29,308 nt of DNA from Bacillota bacterium (GTDB lineage Bacteria; Bacillota; Clostridia; Christensenellales; Aristaeellaceae), in contig JAEWVC010000024.1 in assembly GCA_023459275.1 (NCBI GenBank), forward strand, positions 1-29,308. The letters run 5' to 3'. Both the position numbers and the translations under genes were made by a program. The first letter of the stretch is position 1. Every line of letters starts with the position of its first letter. Positions 8,333 to 16,340 of the stretch are shown here, one piece after another. The notes below the pieces were generated by a model, which was not told the DNA's origin, ran no database searches, and saw only the letters and a program-made list of their open reading frames with translations.

Positions 8333-8345
8333 GAGGCGAGAGAAA

Positions 8346-9086
8346 ATGAGCGATTACAAAGTGGAGGTACGGGACCTTTGTAAGAACTTCGGCTCCCTCC
8401 AGGTGCTAAAAGACTGCAATTTTAATATCAGGCGCGGCGAATTTGTTTGTGTTGTCGGGCCAACCGGCTGCGGGAAAACAACGTTTTTGAATACGCTCAC
8501 CTGCCTGATCCCGCCAACCTCCGGCGAGATCCTCATCGACGGCGAAAAGGCAAACCCCCAAAAGCACAACCTGTCCTTCGTGTTCCAGGAGCCCTCCGCT
8601 ATGCCATGGCTTACGGTGGAGGACAACATTGCATTCGGCATGCGCATGAAGGGCTGGGCCAAATTAAGGATCAAGGAGCAGACGGACCGCATCATCGAAC
8701 TGATGGGCCTTGCCAAAAACAGAAAGCAGTATCCCCACGAGCTGTCCGTGAGCACGGAGCAAAAGGTGGTGGTGGGCCGCGCCTTTGCCATGGAACCCGA
8801 TCTGCTGCTGATGGACGAGCCTTACGGGCAGATGGACATCAAAACGCGGTTCTATTTGGAGGATGAGGTCATCCGGCTGTGGAAGGCGCTTGGCAGCACG
8901 GTTTTGTTTATTACCCACAACGTGGAAGAAGCCTGCTATCTGGCCGACCGCGTGCTGATCCTTTCCAACAAGCCCGCCAGCGTAAAAGAGGACCTGGCCC
9001 TTACCATGCCGCGCCCCAGAAACATCGCCGCGCCGGATTTCGTTGAAAAGCGCGAATATGTTGAAAATTCCATCAAGTGGTGGTAA
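8346..9086 (+). CDS. ABC importer ATPase with degenerate signature motif (LSVST)
   Basis: A 246-residue nucleotide-binding domain. Walker A GPTGCGKTT (38-46), Q81, Walker B LLMDEP (154-159) with Glu158 and the H-loop His191 (ITHN) are all canonical. The ABC signature, normally LSGGQ/LSGGM, is LSVST at 133-137, removing both glycines that contact ATP in the partner subunit. The start is ATG 8346 with GAGAGG nine bases upstream; a TTG 21 bases earlier lacks a site. It lies 13 bp after the first ATPase and ends the operon. Reading the pair together gives one canonical and one degenerate ATP site. Confidence 0.9.
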   Translation: MSDYKVEVRDLCKNFGSLQVLKDCNFNIRRGEFVCVVGPTGCGKTTFLNTLTCLIPPTSGEILIDGEKANPQKHNLSFVFQEPSAMPWLTVEDNIAFGMRMKGWAKLRIKEQTDRIIELMGLAKNRKQYPHELSVSTEQKVVVGRAFAMEPDLLLMDEPYGQMDIKTRFYLEDEVIRLWKALGSTVLFITHNVEEACYLADRVLILSNKPASVKEDLALTMPRPRNIAAPDFVEKREYVENSIKWW

Positions 9087-9110
9087 GGGCGGCTGCACGC
9101 GGGCGCCCTT
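9085..9110. terminator. Candidate convergent terminator between ATPase and DMT exporter genes
   Basis: AAGGGCG (9085-9091) pairs with CGCCCTT (9104-9110), overlapping both stop regions. T-runs on either side are short, so it is only a moderate terminator. Confidence 0.4.
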
Positions 9111-10027
9111 TACCCCCGCCTTGCCCGCGGCAGGCCATAGGCCGCGGCGATGCCCGCCAGCACCAGCAGCAGGGCCGCCACGTAGGGCCATTGGAAGATA
9201 TCCTCCCCAAGCAGGAACGCGGCGCACAGGCTGCCGAACAGCGGTTCCGCAAACTTGATGATATTGAGCCCCGACAAATCATTGTACTTGAGCAGCATGT
9301 TCCAAAGAAAGTAACCGGCGCAGGAAGCAAAGCAGATATAGCCGAAAACCAGCAGCGCCCCCGTGTCCACATGGGGGATGGAGCCGCCCGCCAAAAGGCC
9401 GGCGGCGGTGAGCGCCGCGCCGCCGGACAATTGGGCCCAGGCGGTGATGGATAAAGGGTCCAGCTTATCGTAGGCATTTTTGCAAAGCAGCATGGCGCAG
9501 GCCGAACAGAAGGACGCGGCAAGGATCAGCAGGTCTCCCGTGCCGGGCCGCCACACAAGGCCGTCCATGTTGATGACAATGATCCCCGCAAACCCCAGCA
9601 GGCCGCCGATAAGCTTGGCCGGGGTGAAGGCATCCTCCCGGCGGAAAAGGAAGGCAAAGCAGATCAGGAACAGGGAACCGGTCTGCTTCAAAATGGCGGC
9701 CTTTGAGCTGTCGATCATGGACACGCCGATATACGTGCAGAAATAGTGCAGCGCATAGCCAAACAGGCCGATCAGCAGGATGGGTTTTACGGACCGCCGG
9801 CCCGGCAGACGTACCCGGCCCGCGCGGACGCCGGCAAAGGCCACAAGGATCAGCCCGCAGAGGACAAAACGCGCGCCGGCGAACAGGACGATATCCCCGT
9901 AAGCTGAAGCGTTTATTTGAAACAGGCGGTACCCCAGCTTGACCGAGGGGTACAGCGAACCCCAGAAGAACATTGCCGCAAGCGCCAGGGGCAGCGCGGC
10001 TTTTTTATTGGAAAACAACCGTTCCAT
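9110..10027 (-). CDS. DMT/EamA-family transporter
   Basis: A 305-residue, ten-segment membrane protein made of two EamA repeats. The first half contains MFFWGSLYPSVKLG and SMIDSSKAAILKQTGSLF; the second half contains ILAASFCSACAMLLCKNAYD and EPLFGSLCAAFLLGE, the paired patterns of drug/metabolite exporters (amino-acid or nucleoside efflux in known members). ATG 10027 has GGAGG seven bases upstream; six extra codons to 10045 would overlap the terminator stem. It lies 16 bp beyond the terminator of the LplA-like gene on the same strand, so expression probably depends on readthrough. The substrate is unknown. Confidence 0.85.
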   Translation of the reverse strand: MERLFSNKKAALPLALAAMFFWGSLYPSVKLGYRLFQINASAYGDIVLFAGARFVLCGLILVAFAGVRAGRVRLPGRRSVKPILLIGLFGYALHYFCTYIGVSMIDSSKAAILKQTGSLFLICFAFLFRREDAFTPAKLIGGLLGFAGIIVINMDGLVWRPGTGDLLILAASFCSACAMLLCKNAYDKLDPLSITAWAQLSGGAALTAAGLLAGGSIPHVDTGALLVFGYICFASCAGYFLWNMLLKYNDLSGLNIIKFAEPLFGSLCAAFLLGEDIFQWPYVAALLLVLAGIAAAYGLPRARRG

Positions 10028-10043
10028 TGTCCTGTCCTCCCGC

Positions 10044-10079
10044 AAAACGGCCGCTGCGGTTGCGCGCAGCGGCCGTTTT
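10044..10079 (-). terminator. Strong terminator after the LplA-like gene
   Basis: A 15-bp perfect stem, AAAACGGCCGCTGCG with CGCAGCGGCCGTTTT, around a 6-nt loop. The T side works in either direction. Confidence 0.8.
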
Positions 10080-10097
10080 CTTGAATTTGGGGCCCTG

Positions 10098-11588
10098 TCA
10101 GCGGTTTACGTACCAATCGTTCAGCGTGTTAAGCAGCACCGGGCCGCCCAGCGCGTCATATTCCGCCGTATACTTGGAAAAATCGTCTATGGGAGCGTCG
10201 CCCATCAGGAATTTCACAAACCAGGTGCCGGCCAAATCCCTCAAATCGGGCGTATATTCGGCGTACTCGGGGATGTTGGGCATCTGCTCCAGCGGATCAT
10301 CCACCTCTTTGGCGTTGTAGAAGGCCCACTGGCTGTTGCCCAGGCGCTCATCGCTCTGGGACATGCCCAGGCGGTCCAGGCGCAGGTCCCTGGTTTCCTT
10401 GATATAGTAGTAAACATAGAACTGCGCGCCCGAGGTGCTGAAGGCCTTGCCGATCACGGAATCGGTGCGCTTGCGCTTGCCGTTTGCGTCATAGACGTAA
10501 TCCACGCCCTCCTGGCCGTACATGCAGATGCGGTAGAAATCGTCCGTGCACATCACCCTGATCACATTCAATGCCGCCTGGACGTCCTTGCACTTGTAGG
10601 AGATCATGCAGTAGTATTGCGTGCGGCTGCCCTGGGTTTGGCCGGAGGTCGCCCTGTCGCCATGGATGATGCTGCACTGGCCCCACTTGGTCAAAGCGCC
10701 CTTGCCCTCGTCATCGGCCATCACGTTGCGGTAGGCGCCGGTATAATCGTACCAGGCGGCGCCGACGGTCACCACTTCATTATTGGTGATCTTGGCCAGC
10801 AGCGTATCCTTGGTGGTTACCAGGTATTCCTTGTCCAGGATGCCGTCGGCATACAGCTTGGCGATGTAGGCCTGGCATTCCTTCATGTCCTCGCTGGTGA
10901 AGGCGTACTCCAGGCTGCTGTCCGCGCTGATGCGGTATTCGTTGGCGATCCCGTAGGCGCTGTAGATGAACTGCAGCCCATTCAGCCATTGGGTGGAGCC
11001 GTTGCCGGCGGCGCTGAGGGGGATCTTGTCGGGATAGGCCTGCTTGACGGCGTACAGGATGTTGGTGAAGTCCGCAAGGGTTACAGTCTCGGGCACTTCG
11101 ATCCCGGCGGCTGAAAGCAGTTCCTTGTTGTACATCCAGATGTTGGTGACGGCGGACTGGTTGCCCGGGGTGGCGACCGCGTATTTGCCGCCGTCTACAA
11201 CGCCCACATCCGCAACCGCCTCCACATCGGCGGGCAGGTACCCGGCGGGCAGGTAATCATCCAGCTTTTGAAGCATGCCTTCATTGTAGAAGTTCAGGAA
11301 GGTATCGCGGCTGCCGGTAAAGATGATGTCCGGGGTGTTGGACGTCATCATCACGTTCAGCTTGGTGGTTGCGTCCTCCGCATTTTGGGGCAGCACGATC
11401 CAGTTCAGGTCAGCGCCGCTCTGCTCCTCAATGTAGCGGATGATATAGTTGTTGTTTTCGTCCTCCCCTTCCAGGAAGGACTGCACGTTGCCGCCGAACA
11501 CAGCGGACAAGGCAGGCTTTTCCTGGGCCGCGGCCATGCCGGGGAGCGCCAGCACCATGACCAGAAGCAAACCGATCAAACGCTTCAT
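10098..11588 (-). CDS. Extracellular sugar-binding protein, LplA-like (family 1)
   Basis: A 496-residue binding protein of a carbohydrate ABC importer. It has a signal peptide (MKR, hydrophobic core, GMAAA|QEK) but no lipobox cysteine. The mature part has the long family 1/LplA layout, with DATTKLNVMMTSNTPDIIF, YNKELLSAAGIEVPETV and WLNGLQFIYSAYGI. ATG 11588 is preceded by AAGGAGG. It lies last in the importer set after two LplB/LplC-like permeases. LplA-class proteins in Bacillota commonly serve oligosaccharides, but the ligand cannot be deduced. There is no ATPase gene in the operon. Confidence 0.9.
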   Translation of the reverse strand: MKRLIGLLLVMVLALPGMAAAQEKPALSAVFGGNVQSFLEGEDENNNYIIRYIEEQSGADLNWIVLPQNAEDATTKLNVMMTSNTPDIIFTGSRDTFLNFYNEGMLQKLDDYLPAGYLPADVEAVADVGVVDGGKYAVATPGNQSAVTNIWMYNKELLSAAGIEVPETVTLADFTNILYAVKQAYPDKIPLSAAGNGSTQWLNGLQFIYSAYGIANEYRISADSSLEYAFTSEDMKECQAYIAKLYADGILDKEYLVTTKDTLLAKITNNEVVTVGAAWYDYTGAYRNVMADDEGKGALTKWGQCSIIHGDRATSGQTQGSRTQYYCMISYKCKDVQAALNVIRVMCTDDFYRICMYGQEGVDYVYDANGKRKRTDSVIGKAFSTSGAQFYVYYYIKETRDLRLDRLGMSQSDERLGNSQWAFYNAKEVDDPLEQMPNIPEYAEYTPDLRDLAGTWFVKFLMGDAPIDDFSKYTAEYDALGGPVLLNTLNDWYVNR

Positions 11589-11615
11589 TATGTAAATCCT
11601 CCTTCGATTTGGTAT

Positions 11616-11654
11616 CTACGTGTCAGCAACAGCCCGCGCGGGAAAGCGGTACAT
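11616..11654 (-). other. Possible 12-codon leader ORF before the LplA-like gene
   Basis: In the 102-bp gap between the permease and binding-protein genes, AAAGGAGGGG precedes an ATG that opens a 12-codon frame (MYRFPARAVADT) ending 27 bp before the binding-protein start. It overlaps the palindrome CCCGCGCGGG. It may be a translated leader or chance. Confidence 0.2.
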
Positions 11655-11690
11655 CAGCCCCTCCTTTTCAAAGATTGCGCCGGCGGTTGA

Positions 11691-12611
11691 TCATCCCTTG
11701 ACAGCGCCAAGAGTCATGCCCTTGACATAGTACTTTTGCAAAAACGGATACACCAGGATAATGGGCAGCGATGCCGCCACCACGCAGGCGCCCTGCACGC
11801 TCTCGCTCTGCATGCCCGCCACAAGCTCGTCGATCCCGGCGCTCATTTCAGCGTTCTGCGTGCTCAGCAGCACCTCGCGAAGGTAAATCTGCAGCGTTGC
11901 CTTTTCCCTTGAGTTGATATAGATCAGCGCGTTGAAGTATACGTTCCAGTAGCTGACGGCGCAGAACAGGGCGATGGTAACCAATGAGGGCAGCGTAAGC
12001 GGCAGGATGATATTAAACAGCGTGCGCATCTGGCTGGCGCCGTCGATCATGGCGCTCTCCACCAGGGATTCGGGCAGGCTGTCGATATAATTGCGCATCA
12101 GCACCACATGGTAGGCGCTGACAAGGCTGGGCAGGATCAGCGCCCATAGGGAATCGATGAGCCCCGCGTTGGAGACCGCCAGATAGGTGGGGATCATGCC
12201 GCCGTTGAACATCATGGTAAAGATATAGGCCAGCATGATGGCTTTGCTCCCCGGCATGTCCCTGCGGGAAACGGCGTAGGCCACAAACAGCGTAAGAGCC
12301 ACATTGAAGAGCGTGCCTACCACCGTGATGAACACCGTATTGGCCAGGGAAGTCAAAAACCGGCTGCTGTGCAGCACATAGGCATAGGAATCCAGGGTGA
12401 AGCCTATGGGCCACACGCCCAGCACCTTGCCCGCGGACACGGCCAGATTATCGGAAAAGGATTTTGCCACCAGGTTCAAAAAGGGGTAGAGGCAGGCGAG
12501 GCCTATGAAGGTGATAAAAACCAGGCTGAAGCCGTAGAAGCTCCGGTCGCCAAGGCTTTCCCGCAGCGGGCGCCCATGTTCGGAAGGCTTGACCGGCATA
12601 TTCTTTACCAT
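11691..12611 (-). CDS. Sugar ABC transporter permease, LplC/YtcP-like (MalG type)
   Basis: A 306-residue, six-segment permease. The cytoplasmic coupling loop reads ESAMIDGASQMRTLFNIILP, the EAA motif of carbohydrate importers. The C-terminal QKYYVKGMTLGAVKG is characteristic of MalG/LplC-type subunits. ATG 12611 overlaps the end of the upstream permease by 7 bp, with GGGGGAGAGAGG upstream. It pairs with the LplB-like permease and the LplA-like binding protein as one importer. The ATPase is presumably a shared MsmK/MsmX-like subunit encoded elsewhere. Confidence 0.92.
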   Translation of the reverse strand: MVKNMPVKPSEHGRPLRESLGDRSFYGFSLVFITFIGLACLYPFLNLVAKSFSDNLAVSAGKVLGVWPIGFTLDSYAYVLHSSRFLTSLANTVFITVVGTLFNVALTLFVAYAVSRRDMPGSKAIMLAYIFTMMFNGGMIPTYLAVSNAGLIDSLWALILPSLVSAYHVVLMRNYIDSLPESLVESAMIDGASQMRTLFNIILPLTLPSLVTIALFCAVSYWNVYFNALIYINSREKATLQIYLREVLLSTQNAEMSAGIDELVAGMQSESVQGACVVAASLPIILVYPFLQKYYVKGMTLGAVKG

Positions 12612-13543
12612 AGGCCTCTCTCCCCCATCGCGTGCGCGGTCCGGTTGGTGATCAGGATCAAAATCATGCCGATCACCGACTGAAACAGGCCCGCGGCTGT
12701 CGTAAAGCTGTACTGCATCTTTCCGATCCCCTGCCTGTACAGGTAGGTGCCCAGCACATCGCCCACATCGTATACCGCCGTGTTGTAAAACATCAGCACA
12801 TGGGTCACATCGTCGCTCATAATGGTACCCAGGCGCAGGATCAGCAGCACGATAATGGTGGAACGGATCCCCGGCAGCGTCACATAGCGCATCCTTTGGA
12901 TGCGGCTCGCGCCGTCCATCACCGCGGCCTCATACAGCGACGGGTCGATGGCGGTGATGGCGGCCAGGATGACGATGGTGTTCCAGCCGGTGTTCTTCCA
13001 GATGTCCGAAATCACCAGCAGCCCCCTAAACCACCTTGGATTGGTGAAGAATACCTGCGGCTCGCCCCCCAAAGTGACGATCAGCTGGTTGATGAGCCCC
13101 TTGAAAGCCAGCAGGTTGTTGAAGATGGCGTACACGATGACCCACGACAGAAAATGCGGCAGGTAGCTCACCGTCTGTATGACCCGCTTGTAGCCGATGT
13201 TGCGGCACTCGTTGAGCATCAGCCCGAAGAGGATGCACATGGGAAAGGAAAAGATCAGCATCAGCGCGTTGATGCTAAGCGTATTGACCAGCACCTGCGA
13301 AAACTTGGGCGTTCTGAACAGCTTTTCAAACCATTGCCAGCCCACCCACTGGCTGCCCCAGATGCCCTGCAGGATCTTGTAGTTGCGGAAGGCGATCTGC
13401 ACGCCGTAGATGGGGTAGAATTTGAAATACGCAAGCACAGCCAGGGCGGGCAGGATGAGCAGATACAGCTGCCAGTATTTTTTGACACCCGCTCCCACCT
13501 TTGTCCGCCTTACGGCCAATCCGTAGCTGGAATCACGTTTCAC
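12605..13543 (-). CDS. Sugar ABC transporter permease, LplB-like (MalF type)
   Basis: A 312-residue permease with six predicted membrane segments, the first at ~22-42 (LYLLILPALAVLAYF). The coupling loop is EAAVMDGASRIQRMRYVTLP. The segment FKFYPIYGVQIAFRNYK is typical of LplB-class subunits. It starts with GTG at 13543, supported by TAAGGAGG seven bases upstream. It follows the oxidoreductase genes at a 12-bp distance, so enzymes and importer are one transcription unit. Confidence 0.92.
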   Translation of the reverse strand: MKRDSSYGLAVRRTKVGAGVKKYWQLYLLILPALAVLAYFKFYPIYGVQIAFRNYKILQGIWGSQWVGWQWFEKLFRTPKFSQVLVNTLSINALMLIFSFPMCILFGLMLNECRNIGYKRVIQTVSYLPHFLSWVIVYAIFNNLLAFKGLINQLIVTLGGEPQVFFTNPRWFRGLLVISDIWKNTGWNTIVILAAITAIDPSLYEAAVMDGASRIQRMRYVTLPGIRSTIIVLLILRLGTIMSDDVTHVLMFYNTAVYDVGDVLGTYLYRQGIGKMQYSFTTAAGLFQSVIGMILILITNRTAHAMGERGLW

Positions 13544-13555
13544 GGCAGGACCTCC

Positions 13556-14539
13556 TTAGCAAACCTTGAGCACGACCTTCCCGACATTTTCACCGTTTTG
13601 TAAAATGGCGTGGGCTTCCTCCGCCCGCTGTATGGGCAGCACTTTGTAAACCGCGGGGCGGATGGAGCCATCCTCTATTTTGGGCCAGACACGCTCCACC
13701 AGCTGTTCAAGGATCGCGGCCTTCATTTGGGGCGGGCGCTTGCGCAGCATGCTGCCCTTTAACGTGATGCCCTTGGTCAAAAGCGGGCGCAGCGGGACCT
13801 CCGTTGTGATGCCCGCCAGGGTGGAGATTACGATCCACCGGCCGTTTTCCGCCATATAGGGCAGGCATTCGCCCAAAGATTTCCCGCTCAGGCAGTCCAT
13901 GGCCACATTGACGGGGTGGCCGCTCTCCATTTCCGCTTTCAGCACCAGGGCGGGGTTTTGGACGGAGGAATTGATCACCACATCGGCATTAAGGGGCGCG
14001 ATCTTCTTTGCGATCCCGTCCGAGAGCACACTGGTGATGACCCTTGCCCCAAAGGCCTTGGCCATGGGGATGGCTACGCTCGCCAGGCCGCTGGCCCCGG
14101 CGGGGATATAGGCGGTCTCCCCCGCCTGAAGATCACCTTCCATAAACAGGTTCAGGTAGGAGGTGGCATAGGCTTCCGGCAGCGCGGCGGCCTCCTCAAA
14201 GGTCAGGCCCTTGGGGATGGGCATGAGCATATCGTGCCTGACGTTGGCGTATTCCGCATAGCCGCCCCCGCCCAGCAGCGCGCACACCCTGTCGCCTATC
14301 TTCCACCTGCTCTTTTTTTGGGCTTCCTCCCCCAGCGCCGTAATGACGCCAGAAATCTCCAGCCCCATCCACTCCGGACATCCGGGAGGCGGGGGATATT
14401 TGCCCTCCCGCTGCAAAAGGTCCGCCCGGTTGAGCGCCGCGGCGTGGATTTTCACCAGGGCGTCCCCGGGGCCCGGCACGGGATCGGGCACCTCTGTCCA
14501 CCTAAGAGCCAGGTCCTGCATCACCAGGATCGCTTTCAT
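13556..14539 (-). CDS. Zinc-independent MDR oxidoreductase, quinone-oxidoreductase-like
   Basis: A 327-residue medium-chain dehydrogenase/reductase of the quinone oxidoreductase/zeta-crystallin branch. The N-terminal GroES-like domain contains AALNRADLLQREGKYPPPPG and GLEISGVI; the nucleotide-binding loop is AGASGLASVA near 150. There are no structural or catalytic zinc cysteines. It likely uses NADPH to reduce an activated double bond or quinone; the substrate is unknown. ATG 14539 has GGAGGG upstream and is 1 bp from the SDR stop codon. The open frame extends further upstream but has no better start. Confidence 0.88.
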   Translation of the reverse strand: MKAILVMQDLALRWTEVPDPVPGPGDALVKIHAAALNRADLLQREGKYPPPPGCPEWMGLEISGVITALGEEAQKKSRWKIGDRVCALLGGGGYAEYANVRHDMLMPIPKGLTFEEAAALPEAYATSYLNLFMEGDLQAGETAYIPAGASGLASVAIPMAKAFGARVITSVLSDGIAKKIAPLNADVVINSSVQNPALVLKAEMESGHPVNVAMDCLSGKSLGECLPYMAENGRWIVISTLAGITTEVPLRPLLTKGITLKGSMLRKRPPQMKAAILEQLVERVWPKIEDGSIRPAVYKVLPIQRAEEAHAILQNGENVGKVVLKVC

Positions 14540-14540
14540 A

Positions 14541-15299
14541 TCAGGCCCTCCCCGTATCGCCGTACAGGCCCAGGCTGCGCCCGCCGTCGACAATGAAATT
14601 CTGGCCCGTGACAAAATCCGCCGCATCTGTGGTAAGATAAGTGACCATATTGGCGATATCCTCCGCCGAGCAGATGGCCCCCAGCGCGTTGGTCCTGCGC
14701 ACTTTTTCGGCATCCTCGTCAGGCCTTGGGACTTTCCCGGGGGAGACGCAGTTGACGCGCACGCCCAAGGGCCCCATTTCCAGCGCCAGCGATTTGGTGG
14801 CGCCCATAAGCCCGGCCTTGGCGGCGGCGTAGTCCACCAGCCCGGCCATCCCCTGCAGGCCCACCACGGAAGCGATGTTGATGATCACGCCGGAGTGCTG
14901 CTTCCTCATCTGGATGGCCGCCTGGCGCATAACGAGCAGCGCGCCCCGGAGGTTGATGTTAAGTATCTCGTCCACCACATCCATGGACTGGTCATACAGG
15001 GGGCGTATCCTGCCGCGGGCGCTGCCTCCCGCCACATTGACGGCGATGTCCACATGCCCGTGCCGCGCGGTGATATCGGCAAACACCCTTTCCACACAGG
15101 CGTCCTCCAGCACATTCAAAAGGGCGGCCTCGGCTTTTCCGCCGCTTTTTGCAATGTGCTCCGCACATTTGCGCGCGCCTTCCAGGTACGCGTCCCCCAC
15201 GATTACCGCGGCGCCTTCCCCCGCCAATTGGCGGCAGATTGCGCTGCCGATATTGCCGCCCCCGCCGCTGATGATGGCAACCTTGCCTTCCAGGCGCAT
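14541..15299 (-). CDS. Short-chain dehydrogenase/reductase (SDR)
   Basis: A 252-residue classical SDR. The cofactor loop is SGGGGNIGSA (11-20). The catalytic set is Asn115, Ser144, Tyr157 and Lys161 (YAAAK). The C-terminal end DFVTGQNFIVDGGRSLG is typical of the family. NVAGG replaces the usual NNAG. The start ATG 15299 has AAGGAGGGG upstream. It acts on a hydroxyl/keto group of an unidentified substrate, presumably a sugar or sugar acid from the same pathway as its neighbours. Confidence 0.92.
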   Translation of the reverse strand: MRLEGKVAIISGGGGNIGSAICRQLAGEGAAVIVGDAYLEGARKCAEHIAKSGGKAEAALLNVLEDACVERVFADITARHGHVDIAVNVAGGSARGRIRPLYDQSMDVVDEILNINLRGALLVMRQAAIQMRKQHSGVIINIASVVGLQGMAGLVDYAAAKAGLMGATKSLALEMGPLGVRVNCVSPGKVPRPDEDAEKVRRTNALGAICSAEDIANMVTYLTTDAADFVTGQNFIVDGGRSLGLYGDTGRA

Positions 15300-15315
15300 G
15301 GTAAGCCCCTCCTTG

Positions 15316-16329
15316 TCAAATGCTGAATCCGCAGGCCCGCAAAGTGACCCGCTGGGTCTTGAGCTCATGGTCATAATCAAACGGGTTGGGATGTTCGCCG
15401 CGTATGATGCGGGCAAAGTCCACAAGCTGCGCATCGTAGCGCTGGCCGTTGGAGGGCACCTCCAGGAATTTGCGGGCATCGGGGTGGCCGTTGGTGTGAA
15501 TTTCACCCGCCTTGAAAGGCTCTGTGTAGGCCACGGACATCCGGGTGGGCATCTCCAGGGGTTTGATCTCCACCGTGCCTTTGCCGCCGCACACCACCAA
15601 TTGCCGCCGGTAATAGCCGTTGGCCTCCATGGAGGTGGCCCGTATGGTGCAGGTGGCCCTCTCATATTCCAGCACCGCCAGGCCGTTGTCCACGCAGCGG
15701 GCCTCCTCTGGGAATGAGTTATGGTTGAAGGCCGCCACCTTGTCCGTTTCCCCCAGCATGCATACCACCAGGTCGATCAGGTGGGAACCGAAGATATACA
15801 TATCGCCGCCCTTGTACTGGGACAGCCACTGCCTGTAGGGAATGGAATGGGTGGTGGACATCTGCGCGTCGATTTCAAAGATCTCGCCCAGCTCGCCGGC
15901 TTTGACCATTTCCATCAGGCGGGCGATATACGGGTTGTACCGGTACATATAGGCTACCTGAAAAATAAGGTTTTTGCGCTGCGCAAGGCGCACGGAGGCT
16001 TCAAAGCCCGCGTAGTCCTCGCCGCCGGGTTTGTCCATGTGCACGTGGAGGCCGCGCTGCACGCACTTGCTCACGATGGTGTTGAGCCGTGGCACATCCG
16101 TTTCCACACATACGGCCTCCAGGCCGGGAATGTCCAAAATCTCGTCCTCGCTCATCCAGCGGAGGTCCTGATAGGGCTTTAAGCCCTTGCGCTTTTCGAA
16201 CCATGCCTTGTCGTCCTCAGCCACCGCGGCCACCTGGAAATACTCGGGAAAGCGGCGGAGGGTATTCATCGTCGCATCGCCATGGTTATGGCCAATGCCT
16301 ATCTGAGCGATCCTGATGGGTGAAAACAT
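15316..16329 (-). CDS. Gfo/Idh/MocA-family oxidoreductase
   Basis: A 337-residue NAD(P)-dependent sugar or cyclitol dehydrogenase family member. The Rossmann loop is GIGHNHG (11-17). The usual EKP is DKP with Lys100. The C-terminal domain has GGDMYIFGSHLIDL with His183 and Asp186, matching the family's catalytic H-x-x-D. ATG 16329 has GGGAG upstream. It is second in the operon, 11 bp after the MDR gene. Members oxidise a ring hydroxyl of sugars, inositols or glycosides; which one is unknown. Confidence 0.92.
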   Translation of the reverse strand: MFSPIRIAQIGIGHNHGDATMNTLRRFPEYFQVAAVAEDDKAWFEKRKGLKPYQDLRWMSEDEILDIPGLEAVCVETDVPRLNTIVSKCVQRGLHVHMDKPGGEDYAGFEASVRLAQRKNLIFQVAYMYRYNPYIARLMEMVKAGELGEIFEIDAQMSTTHSIPYRQWLSQYKGGDMYIFGSHLIDLVVCMLGETDKVAAFNHNSFPEEARCVDNGLAVLEYERATCTIRATSMEANGYYRRQLVVCGGKGTVEIKPLEMPTRMSVAYTEPFKAGEIHTNGHPDARKFLEVPSNGQRYDAQLVDFARIIRGEHPNPFDYDHELKTQRVTLRACGFSI

Positions 16330-16340
16330 AAATAACTCCC

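Noticed and set aside
9939..11114. A 391-codon open frame on the + strand opposite the LplA-like gene
   Set aside because: It is antisense to a clear binding-protein gene, has low-complexity G/A/V-rich composition, and its start lies within the DMT gene without a ribosome site. High GC at third positions opens such frames.
12632..13603. A 323-codon plus-strand frame opposite the LplB-like permease
   Set aside because: It is His/Gln-rich shadow composition antisense to a well-supported membrane protein.
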